Source: an uncultured Eubacterium sp. (GTDB lineage: Bacteria; Bacillota; Clostridia; Lachnospirales; Lachnospiraceae). Taken from it: DNA of 48,853 bases. Position 1 is the first letter of the stretch; every line of letters starts with the position of its first letter. This document shows positions 9,084-18,200 of this stretch, piece by piece. The position numbers and the translations under genes are program-made. The DNA lies in NCBI GenBank assembly GCA_910584875.1, contig CAJUDA010000026.1:1-48853 (forward strand), written 5' to 3'. The notes below the pieces were generated by a model. That model was not told the DNA's origin, ran no database searches, and saw only the letters and a program-made list of their open reading frames with translations.

Positions 9084-9851
9084 ATGTACAAATCTGGAAA
9101 CAGGAAAGTTCTCAGTCTGATATTATGTGCGGCACTGACATTGGGCGTATATACACCAGCAATGACAAAGAAGGTAAAGGCGGAAGGGCAGGCACCGGTG
9201 ACGGCAACCGGACCGGCAGTAACGCCTGTGAATCCCGCTGATATTAAACTGAACAAGACAAAGGGGATTTTTATGGCAGGTAAAAAAGTGCAACTGGTCA
9301 TTAGCGGTACTACGAACCCTGTCACCTGGACAAGCCAGAATCCCGAAATCGCCACAGTTAGTGAGACTGGTGTAGTAAAAGGCGTAAAGAAAGGGAAAAC
9401 GGTGATCCAGGCAAGTGTGGATGGTGTTGTACGGCAGTGCAGTGTTACCATCGTTGCCAAGATGAGCAAGAAAGATTTTGGCAAGTTTAACGGAGAAAAT
9501 TTCGTAAGCTTCTGCAGGCGCAAAGGTTATACCGGAGGCTATGCCTGGACCGGTCAGTGGAAAAAGAAATATAAGAAAAAGAAATCCACATACCGCAAGA
9601 TCAAGATTGACGCCAGCAAATCAAAAGTAGAGAAGGCATATGGTCAGCTGACATGGAAGAAATGTACATCAAAAGATCCCTTCACTAAGATGAAAGGATT
9701 AAAGAAAAACAAAGTAAAGACATATGCCAATGTAAACTGGGGCAGGTACACGATCCGTTTTTATCTCAATAAGAAAAAGAAAGTAGTAGCGATCATACTC
9801 GCCTGCAATATTAAAAAGATAAAGAAAAAGGCTCTTCGGGGTTATATCTGA
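9084..9851 (+). CDS. secreted protein with Big_2 (bacterial Ig-like) domain
   Basis: A 255-residue protein. Residues 1-35 form a signal peptide (MYKSGNRKVLSLILCAALTL...AMTKKVKAEG). Residues about 55-125 form a Big_2 domain (KLNKTKGIFMAGKKVQLVISGTTNPVTWTSQNPEIATVSETGVVKGVKKGKTVI). A Lys-rich basic C-terminal region (about 130-255) has no recognised family. The ATG at 9084 is preferred over an upstream in-frame start because GGAAGGAG lies ten bases upstream and the signal peptide then begins cleanly. Probably bound to the cell surface; function unknown. Confidence 0.85.
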   Translation: MYKSGNRKVLSLILCAALTLGVYTPAMTKKVKAEGQAPVTATGPAVTPVNPADIKLNKTKGIFMAGKKVQLVISGTTNPVTWTSQNPEIATVSETGVVKGVKKGKTVIQASVDGVVRQCSVTIVAKMSKKDFGKFNGENFVSFCRRKGYTGGYAWTGQWKKKYKKKKSTYRKIKIDASKSKVEKAYGQLTWKKCTSKDPFTKMKGLKKNKVKTYANVNWGRYTIRFYLNKKKKVVAIILACNIKKIKKKALRGYI

Positions 9852-9855
9852 CAGT

Positions 9856-9900
9856 AAAAACACCGGCTGGGAACGGTAAAAGTTTCCAGCCGGTGTTTTT
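9856..9900. terminator. Bidirectional intrinsic terminator
   Basis: A perfect 15-bp stem (AAAAACACCGGCTGG at 9856-9870, CCAGCCGGTGTTTTT at 9886-9900) between converging genes. It gives a T tract in both directions. Confidence 0.88.
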
Positions 9901-9901
9901 C

Positions 9902-10273
9902 TTAGCTCAACGGCGCCTTTTCGGTATCGGATGCCGTATCTTCTTCTTCACCTTCGCTATCAGGCTCTTCGGGTTTTTCTTCCTTTTCCTTTGGCGGCTG
10001 GGACAAAAGTACCAGTGCCGTCATCAGGGCAGACAAGACAAACGGTGCCAGATAGACTACCATTTTAACTTCCTGTGTGACAGAATATGTGGCTGTGTTG
10101 AACCAGACGATGACAGCAAAATAAACAGTGAAAACCAGAGTGCCCAGAATAGCGGCAAGGATGCGGGCAATGGCTTTCTGGTTGCCGCCAAATCTTGCTT
10201 TGATCATATAGTATACAAGAAAGAATGCCACGCCGGAATCAATCAGTCCAAACAACAGCATACCAGGATTCAT
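9902..10273 (-). CDS. small integral membrane protein with acidic tail
   Basis: A 123-residue protein with three predicted membrane helices (about 5-23, 37-58, 70-91) and a cytoplasmic-looking C-terminus rich in Glu, Asp and Pro (KEKEEKPEEPDSEGEEED). No family recognised. A GAGGTGA ribosome site lies 11 bases before ATG 10273 and about 5 before a GTG at 10279, so either could be the start; a further in-frame GTG at 10288 lies inside the ribosome site itself and is unlikely. Confidence 0.7.
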   Translation of the reverse strand: MNPGMLLFGLIDSGVAFFLVYYMIKARFGGNQKAIARILAAILGTLVFTVYFAVIVWFNTATYSVTQEVKMVVYLAPFVLSALMTALVLLSQPPKEKEEKPEEPDSEGEEEDTASDTEKAPLS

Positions 10274-10348
10274 AATCACAGAAATCACCTCAAAATATTA
10301 GTATAGTCGTATTATAACATAAATATGGACAGGTGAAAAGTCTTCTCA

Positions 10349-11389
10349 TCATACATTTTCAAATTCTGTCCGGACATTTCGCAGGCATTCCATCAGCATA
10401 GGTGAGAATACCCCGCATTCTCCATTTATGATCATCCGGAATGCATGATCTTTGGGAATGGCATCCTTATAAACACGCTCATTTGTCAGAGCATCGTACA
10501 CATCAGCGATCGATACGATCTGGGCGGACAGGGGGATCTCGTTTCCACGGAGTCCGTCCGGGTATCCGCTTCCATCATAGCGTTCGTGGTGTGAACGGCA
10601 GATCTCTTTGCTCACCCGGGAATACTCCTCACTCCAGATGCCGTCGATGTTGTCCAGTATTTCACAGCCGCTGATCGTATGTGATTTTATGTATTCATAT
10701 TCCTGCTCTGTCAGCCGTCCCGGTTTCATCAGTATATTATCTGGCAGGGCGATTTTGCCGATATCATGGAGAGGACTGGCAGCAGTGATGATGGCGACTC
10801 TTTCCGGTGTGAGTTCAAATTCCGGAAAACGCTTCATCGTCTCGTTGGCAAGTATGTTTGTATACTGCTTGACGCGCAGGATGTGTTCTCCGCTTTCCAC
10901 ATTTCTGTATTCTACGATATCTCCAAGCACATCAATGAGTGTTTCATTATTTTTACTTAAGCGGTCTGACTGCAGTTTCAGGAGTTTGTGCTGCTTGTGC
11001 ATGGTACTCTGATACTGGTACAGTCTTATTACATTTTTGAGCCTCAGCCGGATCAGCCGGGGGTCAAACGGGGCATGGAGGCATTCTGCGATGCCATGCT
11101 GGAAGAGTTCATCCTCTAATGGGATGGTATTGTCACGACAGAGGATGAGAACCGGAAACCTGCCATGAAGGTTGTACTGCCCGATTGTTTTCAGCAGCTG
11201 ATAGTCATCCGATCTGGTTATAAAATGATCCATCAGGATAGCTGCGGTATGCTCCATATTGTGGCGGATCAGTTCTATTGCTTCTTTTGTATTTCCGGCT
11301 TCTGTTACGGTATAATCCTCTTTCAGGACAGATATCAGGGAGTCATGATCCGGTCCGTCCCTGTCAATAAGTATGATTGTGTTCAGCAT
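10349..11389 (-). CDS. HD-GYP phosphodiesterase with N-terminal receiver-like domain
   Basis: A 346-residue protein. Residues 1-120 resemble a response-regulator receiver, with the acidic pair at Asp9/Asp11 and an Asp54 in ILMDH at the phospho-acceptor position. The usual Lys of the KPF motif is Ala (HAPFD, 105-109). Residues about 150-340 are an HD-GYP domain: LHDIGK with His208-Asp209, and HHERYDGSGYPDG at 267-279, the motif of enzymes that hydrolyse cyclic di-GMP. ATG 11389 is chosen because AAAGGA lies 8 bases upstream. Cotranscribed with the FapA-like gene. Confidence 0.9.
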   Translation of the reverse strand: MLNTIILIDRDGPDHDSLISVLKEDYTVTEAGNTKEAIELIRHNMEHTAAILMDHFITRSDDYQLLKTIGQYNLHGRFPVLILCRDNTIPLEDELFQHGIAECLHAPFDPRLIRLRLKNVIRLYQYQSTMHKQHKLLKLQSDRLSKNNETLIDVLGDIVEYRNVESGEHILRVKQYTNILANETMKRFPEFELTPERVAIITAASPLHDIGKIALPDNILMKPGRLTEQEYEYIKSHTISGCEILDNIDGIWSEEYSRVSKEICRSHHERYDGSGYPDGLRGNEIPLSAQIVSIADVYDALTNERVYKDAIPKDHAFRMIINGECGVFSPMLMECLRNVRTEFENV

Positions 11390-11410
11390 ATTTTTTTCCT
11401 TTCCCAATTA

Positions 11411-13585
11411 TTATGTTTCCAGATCGATACTTCCCTCGGGCGTCTTTTTAAAGGTAACATGTTTGAGGCTCTCTCCGCGCCAGATCGTACCGCTGATCTC
11501 TATGATCACGTTATCATGCAGGATATGCCGGATCGTGATGTCTGCGGAATCAGTTTTATTCAATCTGCCGGTCATCTCTTCTGCCTGCTTTTCCAGAACT
11601 TCCAGCTGTTTCTGCTTGGATTCGATGGCTTCCTCCAGATCCAGATAGAACCGCATCGTATTCCGGACTTCCGGCTTAAACCGTCGCTGATAGTCCTGAC
11701 AGGTGTTATCAAGCATATTGAGTTCGTCCTGCAATTCTTTTAACTGATGGATAATCCGGGCATTTTCTTTTTGCAGGTCTTCTGTGATCCCTGTGACAAG
11801 CCGGGTAGAGACCCCTGCCGTATTTCCGGCATTTCGGATCCGAAAACCGGATTCTGAGTAGGCAGTGCCGCCTGCGATCATTCCCTTGCCATCCATGGCA
11901 TAGACCATTCCTCTGGCAAAGAGGGTGCTGTTGAGGCAGTAAGAGGACTGGATCTCTCCTCCGGCGTACAGATTTGCTGATTCAAAATAATGACCGATTA
12001 TGTCGCGGGCAGCATGGATCTGTCCGGATCCGGCAGCGTTTACGCCCTGTCTCACCAGGACGCTCCCGTCACAGGATAGCTCAGCGGCTTCCACATAGCC
12101 GTTTACAACGATATCGCCGGTGGCATGGATGACTGTCCCGGTCCCTACATTACCGTTTACCTGGATACTGCCGTCAAAATCAATATCGCCGCCGGCAGCA
12201 GTGGCATCCTCTAACAAAAGGACATTTGTTATGCTCAGGTGTTCGTTGGTTAATTCGATGCGGCCATTGAGGGCGGAAACATAAGTTTTCTGATCTGGCA
12301 GCAGTTTAAAGCCGGTACCGCTTAGTCTGGGCTGTTCTTTTCCCGGAGAGGCAGAAAGGATCTGTCCGGTGACGGTCTTGCCGTCACTGCCTTCACCGGG
12401 TTCGTGATAAAAGGCAATTTTTTGCCCCTCTTTTACAAGCTCAAACCACTCGACACTGTGGTAGTCGACAGAACCATCCGGAAGCTGCCGGGGTTTTCTG
12501 TTCAGGTCAGTGCGGAAAAAGTATTCATACCATCCGTCACGTCCCGGAATGGCAGGAGTCCCCCTGGCAATGGCAGTGCCATTACCCTGATATGTCCCGG
12601 ATATCAGACCATCGATGGCGATCTCATCAATGCCATGGCAGATGCCATTCTGCCGCAGTACACGCAGGATCGTCTTCCGGTCCGGGATCCTGCGGGGATC
12701 TGCTACATGAATGTGGGCAGACATGGAGTCCTCGCTGACCGTGATGTAAAAGCCTTCCTCCTGTACCGGGATCCCACCTGTTTCTTCTGTTTCCACATCG
12801 ACATTTTTTTCGAGCAGAAGCCGGCGGCGGTGCATTTCTTTGGTCGTATACATCAGGCTGCCATACCGGCTTACGTCCAGTTTGTGTTCCAGACCGATGC
12901 GGATTTCCTCCATCTGGGAGTAAGAGTACAGAGGATCGGCATAGAGGGACACGTCGATACGATGTTCCAGACCGAGCCGGATCTCTCTCATCTGACGCCA
13001 TGAAAAATCAGGACTGGCATACAGGGAGACATCCAGGCCACGGGAGAGCCCGATACTGATCTCACGGATCGAATCCCCTTTATAATATGGCGTGAGCCAT
13101 GGTTCGACCGGTATGCGTTCATGGATGGCACGGCGGATTGCTTTCAGCTGTTCTTCATCATACCCCTCTTTAATGTAAGGGATAATGGAGATGCCGGACA
13201 GGATAGACTTTCGCAGCTGGCGCAGGATGCCGACTTCCAGATGGAGAAAAGGAGACAGATCCATCTCTTTTTCAAGACCCTTCCGGAGCTCCCGCATCAT
13301 AGGATAGGGGATATCTGGTTTTGCGTATACCCGGACATCAATCTTATGGCTGAGACCGATGCGGATTTCTTCCATCTGGAACCAGTCATAAGAAGGATTT
13401 GTATAGTCTTCAACAGGCAGTCCTTCTTTTAAACCCAGCCGGATCTGATACATCTGTATGGCAAGGTAATCTTTGCTGGCATAGCAGGTGACATCCAGTT
13501 TTTCTTCCAGTCCGAGCTGTATTTCGTGGATCTGGTCAGGGGAAAATCCTTTTTTTTCTAAAACTTCAACTAAATTGTGCTTCAT
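11411..13585 (-). CDS. FapA-like (DUF342) protein with ten N-terminal 26-residue repeats
   Basis: A 724-residue protein. Residues about 14-270 are ten tandem units of about 26 residues; the better-conserved units have QMxEIRxGLExxxDVSxYAxPxY (e.g. QMREIRLGLEHRIDVSLYADP). Then comes a polymer-type FapA/DUF342 region (about 280-610) with Gly-rich beta-helix turns (DIDFDGSIQVNGNVGTGTVI, ATGDIVVNGYVEAAELSCDG) and a coiled-coil segment (about 615-680: LQKENARIIHQLKELQDEL). FapA-like proteins are cytoplasmic or cell-envelope polymer proteins of uncertain role. It is immediately upstream of the HD-GYP gene (21 bases), suggesting shared signalling. AAGGAT lies near the ATG. Confidence 0.85.
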   Translation of the reverse strand: MKHNLVEVLEKKGFSPDQIHEIQLGLEEKLDVTCYASKDYLAIQMYQIRLGLKEGLPVEDYTNPSYDWFQMEEIRIGLSHKIDVRVYAKPDIPYPMMRELRKGLEKEMDLSPFLHLEVGILRQLRKSILSGISIIPYIKEGYDEEQLKAIRRAIHERIPVEPWLTPYYKGDSIREISIGLSRGLDVSLYASPDFSWRQMREIRLGLEHRIDVSLYADPLYSYSQMEEIRIGLEHKLDVSRYGSLMYTTKEMHRRRLLLEKNVDVETEETGGIPVQEEGFYITVSEDSMSAHIHVADPRRIPDRKTILRVLRQNGICHGIDEIAIDGLISGTYQGNGTAIARGTPAIPGRDGWYEYFFRTDLNRKPRQLPDGSVDYHSVEWFELVKEGQKIAFYHEPGEGSDGKTVTGQILSASPGKEQPRLSGTGFKLLPDQKTYVSALNGRIELTNEHLSITNVLLLEDATAAGGDIDFDGSIQVNGNVGTGTVIHATGDIVVNGYVEAAELSCDGSVLVRQGVNAAGSGQIHAARDIIGHYFESANLYAGGEIQSSYCLNSTLFARGMVYAMDGKGMIAGGTAYSESGFRIRNAGNTAGVSTRLVTGITEDLQKENARIIHQLKELQDELNMLDNTCQDYQRRFKPEVRNTMRFYLDLEEAIESKQKQLEVLEKQAEEMTGRLNKTDSADITIRHILHDNVIIEISGTIWRGESLKHVTFKKTPEGSIDLET

Positions 13586-13629
13586 TTCCGAAATCCTTTT
13601 ATAAATATTGATATCTGCTTTATAATATA

Positions 13630-13659
13630 AGTATACAAAGACTGATTTTCGTTTGTCAA
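13630..13659 (-). promoter_or_regulatory. Sigma-A promoter for the FapA/HD-GYP operon
   Basis: On the reverse strand, perfect TTGACA (13659-13654), 18-base spacer and TATACT (13635-13630), 45 bases before the start at 13585. Confidence 0.65.
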
Positions 13660-13721
13660 CAGGATTTCTGCGATTTTTGAAAAGAAATCTGCGATTCTTG
13701 TAAAATATAAAAAATTAGGGA

Positions 13722-13750
13722 TTGACATTTTTTAAAGTACGTGGTAATAT
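13722..13750 (+). promoter_or_regulatory. Promoter of tRNA-Leu
   Basis: Perfect TTGACA (13722-13727), 17 bases, TAATAT (13745-13750), ending 11 bases before the first base of the tRNA. This matches a strong stable-RNA promoter. Confidence 0.8.
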
Positions 13751-13761
13751 ACCGTTTGTAT

Positions 13762-13845
13762 GCAGGAATGGCGGAATTGGCAGACGCGCACGGTTCAGGT
13801 CCGTGTGGTAGCAATACCATGAGGGTTCAAGTCCCTTTTCCTGCA
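13762..13845 (+). tRNA. tRNA-Leu (anticodon CAG)
   Basis: A class II tRNA of 84 nt. Acceptor stem GCAGGAA pairs with TTCCTGC at the 3' end, followed by discriminator A. The D arm contains GGCAGACGC, the anticodon stem is CACGG/CCGTG with loop TTCAGGT (anticodon CAG at 13796-13798), the variable arm is GGTAGCAATACC, and the T arm is AGGGTTCAAGTCCCT. The CCA end is not encoded. The long variable arm and anticodon identify leucine, reading CUG. Confidence 0.96.
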
Positions 13846-13923
13846 TTTTTCTTTTGCCTGATTGTCACTGCTGAGCTGCCCTGGGCACATAAAAAAGTGA
13901 TAAAATGAGAATAATTTATGAAT

Positions 13924-13957
13924 TGTTTCCCGTATGTATTGCGGGGAATTTTTTTTT
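13924..13957 (+). terminator. Probable terminator downstream of tRNA-Leu
   Basis: TTTCCC (13926-13931 region) can pair with GGGGAA around a 12-base loop, followed by nine T. The stem is short, so efficiency is uncertain. Confidence 0.45.
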
Positions 13958-14013
13958 ATGCTAAAATATCTACGTGTTTTTTTGAAGATTATTTATATAC
14001 TGGAGGCTAAACA

Positions 14014-15261
14014 ATGAATGGTGCAAAGAAAATAATGAAAAATCAGGGAGCAAAGGCAAAAACCCGTTCTGTCAGGGCAGAACTGACTTTTTGGGAGAAA
14101 AACAGAGTTCTTTTGATCATTGGGGTTCTGGTGATGGCAGCGCTGGTGGCTGTTGTATGCTATATCAATCTGCGTCCCCGAGAAATACTGGTCGTGGAAG
14201 GTAAGAATAAGGATGGCGGCACGACTACCAGTACGATATATCTGAAAGAAGCGATGTATGATATCTATACATCAGAACAGCAGTATAACAGTATGGCAGG
14301 TCTTTATGAACAGATCTATGGTTCCAGCTTCTGGACGGCGGAGAATGTGGACAACCAGGGAAACAACGGAGCCCAGGCAGTGAAAAAAGAGATCATGCAG
14401 AATATGAAGCAGCGGGAGATCCTTTATATGGATGCGCAGAAGAATGGCATGAGCCTGTCTGATGAGGAGAAATCCAAAGTGGAGGAGGAACTGAAAAGCT
14501 TCCGCAAAGGATTGTCGGATAAACAGAAGAAAATGTACGGGCTGGATGAGGATACGGTCCGCACTGTTCTTGAGAAAAAGGCATTGGCAGATAAATACAA
14601 AAATAAGATTATTACAGATCTTGCGATTGATGAGAATGCAGTAAAGGCATCCGTGAGCAAAACCGATTACCGTCAGTATGATCTGCAGTATTACACGTAT
14701 CCGAAAGTAATCGAAGATGATAAAGGCAACAGCAGCAAGAAGAATGCCAAGGATTTAAAGGAAGCAAAGAAAAGTATGGAAGCGCTCCAGAAAAAAGCAG
14801 CCGGAGCCAAAGATTTTACCAAAGGTCTGATCACAGACGCAGACAATAATAACGAGGATGATAAGACAGGCATTGCTTATAGCACAGAGGAACTGCTTGG
14901 ATCAAATAAGGAATTTGCCTCAGACAAGGTACTGAAGGCGATCAAGAAGATGAAGAATGGCGAAGTATCCGGTGTACTGGAGGATGACAAGGCATATTAT
15001 ATTGTCCGTATGGAAAATAACAACAATCCGAAAGCGTATGAGGATCAGTGTACCCAGGCAGTGGAGAATGAAAAACAGACCCGGTTTGATAAGAAGTATA
15101 AAGATGATATAAAGAAAGACTATACGGCGAAGGCGCAGAGTTACTGGAACGGAAGAGTCAATATTGGTTATCTGACTTATGATGAAGATGCTGGTTCAGA
15201 GACGGAGGAGCAGGAAGATTCCGCATCCGGTACAGCAGCATCTGGCAACGCTGCTGAGTGA
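14014..15261 (+). CDS. membrane-anchored PrsA/SurA-like peptidyl-prolyl isomerase family protein
   Basis: A 415-residue protein. A basic N-terminus is followed by one membrane helix (about 33-52), then a long Lys/Glu-rich extracytoplasmic region. Residues about 120-200 look like the SurA/PrsA N-terminal chaperone helices (REILYMDAQKNGMSLSDEEKSKVEEEL...). Residues about 240-345 resemble a parvulin domain (AAGAKDFTKGL, ...MKNGEVSGVLEDDKAYYIVRMEN). The tail is Glu/Ser/Ala-rich. GGAGG lies seven bases before the ATG. Likely a folding factor for secreted proteins; isomerase activity is not certain because the parvulin core is divergent. Confidence 0.75.
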   Translation: MNGAKKIMKNQGAKAKTRSVRAELTFWEKNRVLLIIGVLVMAALVAVVCYINLRPREILVVEGKNKDGGTTTSTIYLKEAMYDIYTSEQQYNSMAGLYEQIYGSSFWTAENVDNQGNNGAQAVKKEIMQNMKQREILYMDAQKNGMSLSDEEKSKVEEELKSFRKGLSDKQKKMYGLDEDTVRTVLEKKALADKYKNKIITDLAIDENAVKASVSKTDYRQYDLQYYTYPKVIEDDKGNSSKKNAKDLKEAKKSMEALQKKAAGAKDFTKGLITDADNNNEDDKTGIAYSTEELLGSNKEFASDKVLKAIKKMKNGEVSGVLEDDKAYYIVRMENNNNPKAYEDQCTQAVENEKQTRFDKKYKDDIKKDYTAKAQSYWNGRVNIGYLTYDEDAGSETEEQEDSASGTAASGNAAE

Positions 15262-15296
15262 TCCAGGGCTGAAGCCGGATAGAAAAGGAGGGTTTT

Positions 15297-18200
15297 ATGG
15301 CAAACGTTAAGAGAATTTATGTGGAAAAAAAGGCACCGTATGCAGTACAGGCCAGGGAACTGAAACAGGAGCTTAAGGAATATCTGGACATGAAAGAATT
15401 AGAGGATGTCCGTGTGCTCATCCGCTATGATGTGGAGGCTTTATCCGAGGCTACTTATGAAAAGGCATTGGTGACGGTGTTTTCGGAGCCGCCGGTGGAT
15501 ACGGTATATGAGGGAACATTTGACACAGATAACGGAGACCGGGTTTTTTCTGTGGAGTATCTTCCCGGCCAGTTTGACCAGCGTGCGGATTCGGCAGAGC
15601 AGTGTGTGAAACTGTTGAATGAAAAAGAGGAACCGCTCATCCGCTCTGCTGTCACATATGTACTTCGTGGAACGATTTCCGATGATGATTTTGAGAAGAT
15701 CAAGGCATATTGTATCAATCCGGTGGATTCGCGGGAGACGGATGAAACGGTGCCGGATACTCTGGTGGCTGTGTATGCTGAGCCAGAGGAGGTAAAGATA
15801 TTTGAAGGATTTAAGGATATGCCGGAGGATGAGCTCAAAAATCTCTATGATTCCCTGGGACTTGCCATGACCTTTAAGGATTTTCTCCATATCCAGAATT
15901 ATTTCCGGGGTGAAGAAAACAGGGATCCGTCCATGACGGAGATCCGGGTACTGGATACGTACTGGTCGGACCACTGCCGCCATACGACCTTCCTCACAGA
16001 ACTTAAAAATGTAACCTTTGAAGAAGGAGACTACACAAAACCGGTTAAGGAAACATTTGATGCTTACAAAAAGGCGCATGAGGCGATGTACCAGGGCAGG
16101 GAGGATAAATTTGTCTCACTGATGGATATTGCCCTGCTGGGAATGAAGAAGCTCAGGGCCGAGGGAAAACTGGACGATATGGAAGAATCCGATGAGATCA
16201 ATGCCTGCTCGATTGTAGTACCAGTGGAGGTCGATCACGGCAAGGGACCGGAAACGGAAGAATGGCTTGTATTCTTCAAAAATGAGACGCACAATCATCC
16301 GACAGAGATCGAACCTTTTGGCGGGGCGGCTACCTGTCTGGGCGGGGCGATCCGTGATCCGCTGTCCGGGCGCGGCTATGTATATCAGGCGATGCGTGTG
16401 ACAGGAGCAGCCGATCCGACAAAGTCACTGAAGGAGACGATGGAGGGCAAACTGCCGCAGAGAAAGATCGTGACCGGGGCGGCACAGGGGTATAGCTCAT
16501 ACGGAAACCAGATCGGTCTTGCCACCGGACTGGTGGATGAGATTTATCATCCAGGGTATGTGGCAAAGAGACTGGAGATCGGTGCAGTGATGGGCGCAGC
16601 GCCAAGGAAAAATGTGATCCGTGAGAACTCCGATCCAGGTGATATCATTATCCTGCTCGGAGGGCGTACCGGGCGGGATGGCTGCGGCGGCGCCACTGGT
16701 TCATCCAAGGCACACAATACAGCATCCATTGATACATGCGGTGCAGAGGTACAGAAGGGTAATGCACCGACAGAGCGCAAGATACAGAGACTGTTCCGCC
16801 GGGAAGAGGTCAGCCGGCTGATCAAGAAATGTAATGATTTCGGGGCAGGCGGCGTGTCGGTGGCGATCGGCGAGCTGGCAGACGGTCTTACGGTAGATCT
16901 GGACAAGGTGCCAAAGAAGTATGCCGGACTGGATGGAACAGAACTGGCGATCTCGGAATCCCAGGAGCGTATGGCAGTCGTCGTGGATCCGAAAGATGTA
17001 GATAAAATGCTTGCGTTTGCGGAAGAAGAAAATCTGGAGGCAGTATGTGTTGCCACTGTGACGGAGTCTCCCCGATTGGTTCTGAAGTGGAGAGGGAAGG
17101 AAATCGTGAATATTTCCCGCGCTTTCCTGGATACCAATGGAGCTCATCAGGAGACCGATGTCGTGGTCACGATGCCAGAGAAAAAGGATAATTATCTTAC
17201 AACTGTAGAAAAAGTGGAAAGTTTCAGAAAATCATTTCTGGAAAAACTCAGCAGTCTGAATGCCTGCTCGAAAAAAGGTCTTGTGGAGATGTTTGACAGT
17301 TCGATCGGGGCATGTACGGTTACGATGCCGTATGGCGGCAGGTATCAGCTGACGCCGGTACAGACGATGGTGGCAAAACTGCCGATGCTGGATGGCGATT
17401 GTGATACCGTGACGATGATGAGTTATGGTATGGATCCCTATCTGATGAGCTGGAGTCCTTATCATGGGGCTGAGTATGCGGTGCTGACCTCAGTGGCGAA
17501 GATCGTGGCGGCTGGCGGTGACTATACAAAGATCCGTTTTACGTTCCAGGAATACTTCAAACGCATGACAGAGGATCCGAAACGCTGGGGAGAACCGATG
17601 GCAGCGCTTCTTGGTGCCTATGACGCCCAGATTAAACTGGGGCTACCTTCGATCGGCGGAAAAGACAGTATGTCAGGTACCTTTAATGATATTGACGTAC
17701 CGCCGACACTCTGTTCTTTTGCCGTAGATGTGGCGAAGCTGTCGGATGTTGTGACAAATGAACTGAAAGAGGCAGGCAGCCGTCTGGTGAAATTTACCAT
17801 TCAGAGAGATGAGTACAGTCTCCCAGACTTCCCTTCCATTATGGAACAGTATTCAAAGATCACCGCTCTTATGCGTGCGGGCGTGATCCGGTCTGCCTAT
17901 GCACTGGATGGAAACGGTCTGGCGGATGCGCTGGCGAAGATGGCGTTTGGCAATAAGCTGGGCGTAACATTCTGTAAGCATAAACCGAAGGAATATTTCT
18001 TTACTCCGGCATATGGTGAGATTGTGGCGGAGATCGCGGAAGACGATCTTGCAAAGCTGGATGCTGCTGGAGTGGCATATGCTAAAGTCGGTAAGGTTAC
18101 GGCAGAACCGAAGTTTGTCTGTGACGGAGAGGAGATCTCCATGGATGAGGCGCTGGAGGCATGGACGCAGACGCTGGAAGGAGTCTTTCCCACCCGTTCT

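Noticed and set aside
7370..9523. A 717-residue reverse-strand open frame
   Set aside because: It is a shadow of the ABC exporter gene, low in complexity of fold and without a ribosome site or family match.
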